Shown piece after piece: positions 26,001 through 38,000 of a stretch of 64,000 nucleotides of DNA. Numbering within the stretch: position 1 is the first letter of the stretch; every line of letters begins with the position of its first letter. This DNA is from Atriophallophorus winterbourni (lineage: Eukaryota; Platyhelminthes; Trematoda; Plagiorchiida; Microphallidae), in contig JACCGJ010000646.1 of the NCBI GenBank assembly GCA_013407085.1, forward strand, positions 54,880 through 118,879. Direction: 5' to 3'. Under the pieces are notes generated by a model. That model ran no database searches, had not been told where the DNA came from, and saw only the letters and a list, made by a program, of their open reading frames with translations. A program made the translations under genes and the position numbers.

Positions 26001-29000
26001 GCTGGAGGACGTGGGAAGGCGTTTCACGGCAGTCGTCAAAGTTCCGTGAATTTTGCTGAGTTCTTGGATGTAGCGCCACTGAGAACAGTCGTGTAGAGTG
26101 TTCTTAGCTAAGTCATCATCTTTAAGTTCAGGCACACCGTGGACAAAAATGCTGCGTTTATCGTTCGCCGATTTCCAACCGTAGCCTTCTTGCTTTTGCA
26201 TCTGCCTCTGAGGCCAAGGAACGTCTGGAAAAATACGAACAGGCAAATTTGTATTTCGGAGAAGATGGGCCGAGAGCAAGACCTCTTCAACCTTCTCTGG
26301 GGAGTCAAGGGTGATTCTGAGTAGACGTGGGGCATCCGCGTGAGGCGAGTTTGTGTGTCTGGAAAGACGTACTAAAGAAACCGGGTCTACATCAAGTTTC
26401 AGTTTCTCACAGAGAGCTCGCCATTGTTGCACATCATCATGCCTGCGTGCTTGATAGCATGGGGATACACTTTCCGGCACATTTGTGCATACTGATAGCG
26501 CGCGATTTGAAATCAACGTGAAATTTTGCTTTCCTGAATCTGTTTTTTCAGTCGTAACAGATTTTCTAGATAATGGTTGCTCGTAGATCAAAAGTTACTG
26601 AGAGTAGTCTTGGGAATTCTTCACTGCAACAAAATGCACGTAGAAAAGCTCCTGAACCCCAAAAGCCGTCTGAAGCAACAGTCAATTGCGGTAAAGCCGG
26701 TTGTTCCACCCCTGTTCTTGAAGGGATAGAATGTAGCATCTGCTCTTCCTGGTTTCATCCTGGTTGCTCGGGTTTGACGTCCGCTCTTTTTAATGAACAC
26801 AAACAAAACGCAAGTAAGCTTTGGCTCTGTGCAGCATGCTCGATAAACCCAACTGTCCGTTGTCTGCTATCGTTGTTAGACCAACAGTCTAAGAAAATCG
26901 CATCTCTTGAAAGTAGACTGCTCCGGTTAGAAAACAGCCATGGTTCTCTGTGTACTCGTCAACAGTCCGAGTTGAAAAGGGTTGCTGTTCCTTCTGTCCC
27001 GAAAGCGAAGCACACATTTGGGTCGTTGGTTGCTGGAATCTCATCTGTAACTGAAACACCGATGACATTTGCTACAACTGCTGCTTCTGCGGCGATCTCC
27101 ACTGGTTCTACGTACACACCCGTACATACGATTCCGGGGATTGCAAAAGACAACACTCGTGCCAAGTTCACAGCAGTGAAGAAAGTGGCCACCACAACAA
27201 GCTCCCGTTGCAATGAGGTGCTAACCGTGATATGCACCAATGTGCCAGAGGCAAATTCGCCTTGTTTCAAAACTCGCCAGGTGCAAGATGCACAACAGTG
27301 GCAGACGATATGTGACTCAATGAAGGTTTCTGCAGAGGCCGGGAACATTGTACGTCTGTCCAGGCATCATAAATCATTACATATTGGCGAGCCTAGACTA
27401 TTGCGAATCACCCTAACATCCTTGGAGGATGTTGAATCCGTCTTACTCTCTGCATACACTTTGCGCAACAGCAATTCACCCATCCGCATATTTCCGGACG
27501 TGTCATGGGCTGAGCGACAAGCCAAGAAAGAAACGAACTTCAACTGGAAGTTGGAGAATGACAAGAAAAGCGTTTTTATTCATGGCGTTCCAGAACTAAA
27601 TGACGATGATGCCAATAAAAACACTACACACGACTGCGAGCAGTGGCGTTTCATACAACAACAAAGTAAAATCACTGACACTCTGACGATTGGTTTGAAA
27701 CGTTTACCTGTTTCCCCCAGTTACAAGGGCTCTGGGCCCCGCATACTCAAAGTAACTTTTCAATCAGAATCCATGGTGAATGATGCGTTACAGAGTTGGT
27801 ACCGATACAAACGTTTTGCACCTTCCGAGATTCGCCTCCGTTCTGCCCTCGATAAAAAGCGAATCGACAAGCTTCAGTGTGATTCTGCCGATAAAAGTGT
27901 TGATGCCTCAAAAAACTTAAGCCAGCCGGTCCTATTAGGATCGGCGTAATGGACGCCCAAAACAACTCTGCAGACTCCGCCCTATCGCGCGAGAGCCTGA
28001 AGTGTTTCTATGCGAACGCCCAAGGCCTACTCAGTAAACTTCCTGAACTTCGTCTTCGACACGCTGCTCAACGCTTCGACGTGATAGCTGTGACTGAGAC
28101 ATGGTTATCATCTTCCGTTGCAGACGCCGAAATTTCACTTCCTGGTATGATTGTCATTCGGAAAGATCGTCCCACCAAGGGTGGTGGAGTTCTTTTGTAC
28201 CATAACTCCTCACTCCACTGTGAACCACTATCTCACATTCATCTGCAAACCATAGATTCACTGTGGTGCCGCTTGCAGCTTAGAAACAGTGACTCTGCTC
28301 TACTGGCTGTGATCTACCGCCCACCAAATGCTCAACCTGTTGCTGATGTCAACCTATTACACTCCTTGCGATTCGCCTTATCAATGCAACATAGTCACGT
28401 CTTGTTGATGGGAGATTTCAATTCACCCAGTTTGACTGTTGAACCCTCCCGCGATACTTTTGCTTGGGAGCTGCGTGAACTGATAGGAAGTCACCCTTTG
28501 TACAATCACGTGACTGAACCGACACGTTTTCGTGGAACTGACACGCCTTCTCTATTGGACCTCTTACTGACGAATGAGGAGTTGATGATTGAGGAAATCT
28601 TGAGTGAAACTCCGTTAGGCAAAAGCGACCATATAGTTTTAACTTTTGACTTTGTGTGCTATGCTAACTACCTCAACCATGAGGACTCTCAGTTACGGAC
28701 GGTCACTGACTACGGCATTTTCTATGACGTTGTAGCCGCCAATAGCTTCGATTTCATGTTAGAGGACGGTCCGGATTCAGCTTGGCAAAATTTTGTTACC
28801 AAGTGGCACCAGATGCTAGAGCTTTCTTCAGTCTCAAAACCCGTCCTGCGAAAAACCACCGACACATTCATTCGGAGCAGAACTCGTAAATGGATGTGCC
28901 GCAGAAATGCCGCGTGGACTGAGTTCAAACTGACACAACTGCCAAATGATTGGGAGTGTTACAGAAAATTACGAAATCATTGCACGGGACTGGTGCGCCA

Positions 29001-32000
29001 GGATAAATTTGATTATCAAAGTAAACTCACCGGTCAATTCCTGGAAAACAATAAGCTCTTGTACAAATTTATCAACAATAAACGGAAGGTTCAGACTGGT
29101 ATCCCTTCGCTTACCACCAAGCACGGCAACACGACTACCACAAAGGAAGCTGCAAATGCTTTGAAGGAACATTATATGCCAATATTTCAAGGATCTTCGG
29201 TGTCTCCTCATATCTCTCTTCCTCCTTTTTCATCCTCTTTTCTTATTTCAAGTGTTGATTTTACCCCTTCGGCCGTCCGAAACAAAATTTTGCAACTGCG
29301 CACCAACTCGTCCCCGGGAATCGACGGCATTACACCGAAAGCATTGCAGGCGGTTGCCGATCAGCTTTCTGAACCTCTAGCTCACTACTTCCAGCGTTTA
29401 TTGGATGCCTCCGAAGTCCCAGATGGCTGGAAAGACGGAATCATCACCCCACTTTTTAAAAGTGGCAACCGCAGTGACCCAGCAAATTATCGCCCGGTCA
29501 CGTTGCTTCCTGTCCTCTCGAAGGTGATGGAATCGATTATCGCCGATCACATCATGACTGTGATGGAGCGCTCGAATGTACTCACAGCGGGGCAGCATGG
29601 TTTTAGGCGGAGTCGATCTTGCACTTCTAACTTACTATTCGCCAAGGACCATTGGACCAAAGCCGCTGATGAAGGGTATGGTGTAGACGTCATATATTTA
29701 GACTTCTCCAAGGCGTTTGACAGAGTTGATCATGCGATACTCCTTGAGAAATTACGAGCAATTGGAATAGGTCCTCCGCTGTTAACATGGATGGCAGCAT
29801 TTCTTGGTCCCAGATCTCTGCGTGTACGAGTCAGGGATGAGCTCTCCGAACCTTTCCCAGTTTACTGCGGCGTACCCCAAGGATCCGTTCTTGGTCCGCG
29901 TTTGTTTTTGTTGTTTATCAACGATATTACAAAATATGTGACATCTCCACTCCTTCTATTTGCCGATGACATAAAATTATGGCGCGTCATCCGCTCACCC
30001 ACGGACAACAGAGATCTACAGTCGGACCTCACCTCATTACAGTGCTGGGCCGCTTGTAATAATCTCCCGTTCAACACCGACAAATGTCGCGTACTATTGG
30101 TGCGTCGGCGAGGAGATCCCGTGTACTCTCTAGGTGGAACTCGCTTACAGATCTGCAAGCAGGAGAAAGACCTCGGCGTGTTGACGCAAGACGATCTGGG
30201 TTGTTCTGCTCAGTGCGCCCAGGCATCCACCGTAGCGAACCGGAATGTTGGACTTCTCAGAAGAGCGTTCGGTTCGTTTGACCCCCGGCTTTTCAAGCAC
30301 CTATTGAATGCGTATGTTCGACCACACTTGGAATATGCAGCTTCCGTCTGGAATCCATGGTTAAAGCGCGATCAACACATCATGGAGCAGCCCCAACGAC
30401 GAGCTACGAAGTTAGTCAAGGGTTTGCGTTACACGAGCTACGAAGCTCGACTCCAAGTGCTTAATCTCTTCTCCACCAAGTACCGTCGCATTCGCGGCGA
30501 TATGATTTTGACTTACCGCATTTTGACGGAGGATGGACACCCGTGCAGCGGGATGCTGTCGTTGGCCCCACCTTCCGGGAATCGCGGACACCACCTCAAG
30601 TTATCCCATCAGTACAGCCGACTTGAATGCCGAAGCAATTTTTTCGCGCTTCGAGTCCCTCGCACCTGGAACTCGCTACCCCCATCAGTTATTTCCGCCC
30701 CCTCTCTTAGCATTTTTAAGGAGCGCCTTGATCTCCACTTTTTCAATATACTGCGCAATTTTTAACTTCATTCATATTTGTACTCATTGATACTGCACCC
30801 TTCTTTTCTTTCCAGCGTATATTCACGTTCACATTCCTTCGAAACTGCCCAAACTTCCACGGACCCATATTTTGAACATTGTCGTGTGGTTACCCTACAA
30901 GCTTTTGGCTTGAACCCCAACCTTTTAACTGTCCAAGAACGCACCCATTATCCCCGTCCATAACAATCACTTTTAATTTCGACCCATTATGTACAATATC
31001 CTGTGGTTATTTTTAAGCTTGCAGCTATTTTTACCACAATAAACTATTGACTATTGAATGGTCAGGGATCGCGTGTTCTTGTGATTGGCTTTTGGAGCTG
31101 CAGGCATTTTCCCAGCGTTGTTTGGTTTTGGCTTTATCTGTGAAGTAGTGTGTGGTTTTTTGATCGAGTCACACTTGGCAGTACCAGATCATCCTTAGGA
31201 TTTGTGAAAGCTGGTGGGGATTCAGTTTCCAGTAGAGACACGAGGCGTAGTATTCTGGTGACAATAGCACCATACGGGTCCGGAAGTGATGATATGGAAG
31301 CGTTAGCTGTTACCTCCGCGTAAGTAGTTTTCTTAGGGGGATCCTCAGCTGGTTTCAGGTTCGATGATTCGTTGAGAACAAAAGATGTAGGTGTTTGCCT
31401 ACTGCGTTTATCGGCAAGTTTGTCCCTTCGATGCCGGGCTCTACAAGCAACGCAGAAGAAGAATATCTCTTCATTTGTTTGCTGTTTCAAAGAGTCGTAA
31501 AACGACTTCGAGAGTTTCATGCATCACAGGTGCTGCCAAGCATCACAGCGATCACACTGGATGGCAGGATCGTCATCATTAACATCCTGGCTACATTTTG
31601 CACATTTATTTCGTTTGATTATCGCATCAATGCGGCCCATTATGCAGAAATATTGTAATTGTATTCAGTTATGAGACACAAATACGTATTAGCGTAACAA
31701 AAATTTGAACGGAAGATGAAGCAGATGAATTGCAGAATAAATTGCAAATAAATCTTTATCAGAAATTCAACGATGGAATGAACATTGAAGGATTTCACCC
31801 CTCCTGGCCCTTTGAGCCGCAGTAACACTGGGCAGGATTTTTTCACCTGATATTCTCCTGGACTATTTTGCTGATATAAAGAAATGCGGCTTACAAGAGC
31901 TTGACCCTCTGTCGTCTATCAAGAAGAACTGCGTAATCTGAACTTGAACCCAAAAAATTCAAGGTCAAGCACAGGTTATTTCAAGGTTGGTTCTTCAAGT

Positions 32001-35000
32001 TCAAGTTCAGTAGCATAAATAATTGTGTATTCTATTATTTTATCTACCGCATAGAAAAAGATACAATATAACATAGATTTAGTATGAAAATTATTGAGCA
32101 GGTACTATTTGAATATCATTCAAAATCGTGGGATTGCATAGGAGATACTCGATGTTTGTTGTTGGCCTCCTTCGGTCGATGTCGACCATGGATGTACATC
32201 ACAATCGTGTGAATGTTCATGTTCTGAAGCTTTTGGAATGAATAAACAGTCCTATTCGGAAAGAACAATCTCTCCCGCATCGCTGGCAACGAAAGTCAGA
32301 ACTCTGAGATATTCGATAATGCTCGAATTATTGAAATAGTGCCACTGGCCATTTAAGTTCTGTTCATATTTAGTGGAGCTTTTGTGGCTGGTTCGCTATT
32401 CAAAGCGTTCAGATTTTTTTGTTGGTATGTTACTAAACAGAACTTTCATGCGTGCTATATTTCTATTACCAAATCCTTTACTCGTTTTAATCAGAGTCTA
32501 TATTGCTAAGTTGAAAATGTTTTGTATAACCGGAAATTGGTTGAATTGGCTTGAAGAATTATTAACAAACCGCGCTACTCAGGTTTGTTCAGATTGCGGT
32601 TTATCAAAATTTATTCGCAGCAAATAACGAAGTTCTGAGATGTTTAGACCTTGGTCTGATCCTCTTTCTTTTCTTCGTCCATGGAATACCAGAAATAGTT
32701 CGCTGTAAAATATCGTTTTAGCAGATGACATAACCACTCTGATGACTGTTCGGTATTATAAAAAGAGCTTTTAAGACTCACATTTGAACGTTAAAGAGAA
32801 AACTGTGTTTCACCTCTTAAAATGGCAGGCTAAAGAATGTGGCGATACACGTTGATTTCAAATATAATAGGATCTCATGTCAGTGAAAGTGAAGTGAAGA
32901 ATAAACATTAGGTGTTTGTATAATGTCGAGCCCGATACCCTCAATTGAGACCAACACTGCCTTCAAAAAACCAGTGTCCTTAGTCTTACCAAACGGGTAA
33001 CAGCAAATATTCTCCTACGGCTTCTTAATAGTCATGAAATGATACCTCAGACAAGTTATGAAATATGCTGGGCGTGATGTCATTTATTATTCAAGAAATA
33101 TGTAGAACCTATGCAAAGAATCTATGACTGCTCATCAAAACTAATTCTCAGCATCCGGTACAACCTTTAAAAAGTATAACTTAAGTAAATCTTTTCGATT
33201 CTCCTGTCGACGAATTTTAGGAAACATTTAGGGAAATCAATATTTATTTTTTCATTTTTTGAAAATAGTTATGGTCATAATAGGGCGTGTATGTCTTGAA
33301 TTGGGATGTGTATAGGTTGTAAAATAAAGGTTTTTGAGTCATGTAATCAATATAGTAAAATGGTTGGGAATAATAACCAGGTCTGTTTCAAGGCTCACTG
33401 AACCTAATATTACTGTTTCCACCTGATGTTGGCAAAGAGCCAGAAACTGGTAGTGGTGTGTGAGGGATGGGGATATGAGCACCACAATACATATATCTAA
33501 TTTGTTCCTGAAAATCGTTCCACTACATGATTGATGTGGTGACTGTTTGAATAACGATCAATATTATTCAATCAATAATATTCAATAATACTGTTATTCA
33601 AATTCTCGTTGTGACACTTACATTAATTAATACATACCGTGTAATTCGAGTGAGCATGGTTTTTCTCACTTCAATTCTCGGGTTGGTTATTCCATTCAAC
33701 TCAATACAATTCAATTCATTACAATTTGCGTCGCGATCAGCTATGTCGTTTCCTCAAAATTTCGGATCTATGAATAGTCATGGAACCCACAGAGAAATAG
33801 AAGAATACCTGTAATGTTTTGAACTTTGGTGTCTCACCAAGGGTGAAATGCCTGATTCAATTATCACTGCGCATTTTATACTTCAACAGGAGAAGATGAT
33901 TATGCTCTGTAGAAAAAATTATCATTTTCTATCCCACTTGCCAAAAAGACTTTCAATGAATTGAAATCAATTTTATTAGCTCATGCCACTCCGAAAAACT
34001 TCGACATTGTTGAACGTGATCGCTTCAATACATTGCATGACACGAAAACCAATCTATTTGTCAATTTATCCTGAAATTGAAGCACTGGCTTCACGTTGTG
34101 TGTTTGAAGATAAAATAAATGATCATTTAGGAAATCGTTTAATCGCTGGTGTCAATGAACACGGTTTATATCGTCAATTATTGATGTTGAATAATCCAAC
34201 TTTTGAAAATGTCAAGAGAATATGCGACCATCATGAAGATATTGAAAGAGAAACTAATCGTCAAATTAATGCCGACACTCATTCTGTTTTGTTTGGAACC
34301 TCCAAATCTAAGCGTCAGACGAGCAACCGACCACAAAGTCAAAGCGATTTTGAGGTCAAACCAGACATAATATGCGAATTCGGCAAAAGCAAGTCCCCTT
34401 TTGACAACCAGAAGTTTGGAAAATGTGCATCTTGTGGCAAGTTACATTCTGGATTTACTTGTCCATTTCGTGATTCTAAATGTTTTCAATGTGGTAAACT
34501 TGGATATATTCAGTTTGTTTGTCGAAATTCTAAGATATATTATGTGCATAGTAATGATACAAAAGTCGTAAATTCCGAAAATCAAATTTGCTCACTATCA
34601 TTATCAGTGTTACCATCCACAGTGTCTCATATTCATAAACGTATATTTAGTAGTTATGGTTTTTAAAGAATTTATACTTGGTAAACTAAGTGTGGAATCA
34701 TTGATTTCATTGAATGACTTAAAACATTTTGCCCCTGATGCTCAAATTCATCAATCTGACATTACAATTCATGGCGTTACAGGACATTCTGTACCTGTTG
34801 TCGCAGTTTGCTCTATTTCACTCAGATATGGTACTGCCAAACCAGTTGAGTGTTCATTCATTGTCACAAAATCTGGTCCACCTATCCTTCGCTTAAAATC
34901 TCTGAAATTACTCAATATTGACTTATCCTATTTGTCTACAAGTTCATTATGAAAATTTGTCTCTCATGCAATAAAATATTTAATTCGTCAGTGTGCATCG

Positions 35001-38000
35001 CATTTCGGTGGCATGAACATAAAACCTGTTCATTTAGAAATAACTGGTGATCCTATATTTTTCAAATGTCGCCTGATTGCATATGGGTTATGGGTACCTG
35101 TTCGAAAAGTAAATAATCCTTTGTGTGAACATGGGTTTCTTGTTTCAGTGGCAGCCTCAAAATGGGCCACACCAATAGTTACACCTCTGAAAAAAGATGG
35201 ACAAACGCCCCGTATTTGTGTAGATTACAGAGGCAAACATTTGTTTCATTCAATATCTACAAACCTGGCAGGTTGTAGCGATTACCCTAGCAGGTTGTAG
35301 AAATAATGCCAGCCGATGACAGAGGGACACTGAACCCTCGAATAATGAAATGAAGTTGCACGACTGAGGAAACTGAAGCTATATTACCTCGTTTACATGG
35401 TTCATGTGTTTTCTCGAAAATCGATCTAAAGGATGCCTACTTACAGATACAAATTAATGAAGCATCAAGTGAATCTACAAACATTAACAAGCCTTTTGTA
35501 TTGTATCGTTATAAGTTTCTTCCGTTTGGCTTATCTGTTTCACCAGCTGTATTTCAAGATGTGATGAACAATATTGCTGATCGTCTTCCTAGTGTCAAAG
35601 TCTATCAAAACGATATTATTATTCATGCACCCGATAATCGTGTTCACGATCAACGTTTATTAGCTTTACTCTTTCGTTTTAAACATTAAAACCTGAAATT
35701 AAAACCCGGATAAATGCATTGTTTCTGTTGATAAGATTGATTGCCTCGGATACCGTGTATCGTCTAATGGACTCCGTCCACACCAGATATGTCTTAAAAC
35801 TTTGGTGGAAATGAAATCGCCAAATTCTTTTAGTGAACTTGGATCAGTAATGAGAGTGCTACAATATTATTCTAAATACATCACAAATTTTGCTGAATGC
35901 TACAACGTTCAACTGGACTTCCGAACATGAAAAGTCACTTCGGGATACTTTATACATATTGCAATCCAGTGCTGTACTTAAGCCGTTTACACCAAATTTG
36001 CGTTCTGTTTTAATCACAGATGCTTCCCCTCATGGAATTGGTGCTGTTTTAGAGCAAAATGGCCATCGGGTATTGCGTATTTCACATGGACTAAGTAAAG
36101 CAGAACAAAGTTATGCTCAGACTCATCGATAAGCGCTTGCTGTTTACTTGGCTGTCATGCGCCTACACAAATATTTATTTGGTCATAAATTCACTATAGT
36201 AACTGATCATGAAGCGCTAAAATTTATTTACAATCCGATATCTTCATTGGCAAAATCTACTGCAGCAATGGTTCAGCGATGGTGCATAGCTCTTGGTGCA
36301 TATAATTACAACATTGAACAGCGCAGTGCAAAACAAATTCTACATGTAGATTACTTATCCCGCAATGCTGTGACATGAAAATACTGGCAGTACAGACTGC
36401 TTGTTGGTTCAACCACTGTGTGTATCTCCTTCAGATTTAAGATTTGAAACAAAAAATATTTTGGTCCAATAATGGCTGCAGTTAAACGAGGTTGGTCAGC
36501 CACATCCAAGAAAAACTATCCAGCTTACTATAAAAGCTATGATGAATTAGGTGTAACACCTGAAGTTCGTTGTGTGTACATGATCGTATTGTTATTCCTC
36601 CCTCAGTTCGCAAACAAATACTTGATGATTTGCATTCGGGACACTTGGGCATTCAAAAAATGAAATCGTCGGCCAGACAATTATGCTGGTGGCTTGAGAT
36701 TAGTACTGATATACGGATAACTGCTTCTTCATGCCATTTCTGTCGACACAAATTATTCCGTCAGCCATCAAATTGGACTCCATGGCCATTAGCTTGTGAA
36801 GCCTGGCAACGTATTCATATGAATTACTGTGAACCATTTTTAAAGAAATACTATGCTCTTGTGATTATCAAAATGGCCAGAAGTTTTCCTTACTACTAAA
36901 CCTAATTCTGATTTCACAATGCTTGCGTTGCGGAAGGTTTTCAGCCGTGAAGGTGTGCCTATTGCTGTCGGGAGTGATAACGGAAGCCATTTCTCAGATT
37001 CATGTTTTACTCACTGTTTACATACTTGTTTGCCGACATTTGTTTACTTCACCGAAATATCCACAGTGTAGATGGATTAGCCAAACACTTTGTAGGTACG
37101 CTAAAACGTGATATTTTCTCCTGTTCCCCAACAAAATTTCATGAACTCGATCGTTGTATTGACAATTTATTGCTTCAATATCGCAATAGTAAACATACAA
37201 CTACTGGAAATACACCATCCATGTTATCAAAATCCCGATCCTTGAGATCAAATCTGCTGAAAATTGGATCGGCTTAAGTAATATATCATCATGGAAATGA
37301 TTACCGTCCAAGTACCGGTATTGCGCTAAACAAGATCGGAAGAACTATGATAAAAATACTCGATCTGGAAGAAGGAACTGTACACTAGCGTTATGCAGAT
37401 CGAAACATCTACCAAGATCCAGGTCAGTTGTGTTCTAATACTGATTGCGTTGGCAATCATAACACAACACCTCTAAATTCTTCCGAGAATACTGAATCTA
37501 GTGAACCTGTCAGACTATCGGAAAGACTGCGGAACAAACCTATTTAAAATTATACAAACCCAAAGACGATTTGGAACTGCGATGAATGTGGTGAATTTTT
37601 ACATAACAGTCAATAATATTCAATGTTATTCAAATTCTCCTTGTTATACTTACATTAATCAATACATACCGTGTAATTCGGGTGAGTGTGGTTTATTCTC
37701 ACTTCTATTCTTTGGTTGCTTATTTCATTCAATTCAATACAATACAATTAATTATAATTGTACAACATCTGACGGTACGGAAGAAATTCTGGACGCCCGA
37801 TTGGCTCGTTAGCCAAATACTGTCCTGTGCAAACTGAACTGAACTGAACTGAACTGGAAACTGAACTAAACAATTTTCCACTTCCGTTCTACCGAAGGCG
37901 TAACTGATTTAAATTAATCTTATTATTGCTCTATTATCGTCAAATTATAGCCGGATTATTATTATATTAGGTGAAAATGTATCAAAATTTCATTTGGATA

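Larger units (their letters stand above)
22512..26514 (-). mobile_element. CR1-like non-LTR retrotransposon (host element), 3' segment
   Basis: Minus strand. The 3' end at 22512 is a repeated 9-mer tail (TTGAACTATTGAACTATTGG on the minus strand). Reading back come the reverse transcriptase, endonuclease and the C-terminal half of ORF1. The missing N-terminal half of ORF1 is found in the same orientation at 31058-31660, on the far side of a plus-strand CR1 element. I infer one element split by the insertion. Several frameshifts make it inactive. Confidence 0.85.
26515..31057 (+). mobile_element. Nearly full-length CR1-like retrotransposon (SR1/Pido type), nested
   Basis: Plus strand. Short 5' UTR (start estimated near 26515), ORF1 26573-27949, ORF2 27949-30765, 3' UTR, and a repeated tail ACTATTGACTATTGA ending near 31057. 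The tail is of the same kind as that of the minus-strand host. Both ORFs are open throughout. No AATAAA-like signal was established, and no clear target-site duplication was found, which is common in CR1. It is the best-preserved element in the window and could be active or recently so. Confidence 0.88.
33535..37770 (+). mobile_element. Decayed Ty3/gypsy LTR retrotransposon
   Basis: Imperfect direct repeats at about 33535-33725 and 37587-37763 (shared TGTGGTGA start, CATACCGTGTAATTCG, TTCAATTCAATAC) are read as LTRs. Between them are gag with zinc knuckles, protease, RT, RNase H and integrase segments in order, in several frames. LTR divergence by eye is well above that of the element at 38032, so this is the older insertion. 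Confidence 0.82.
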
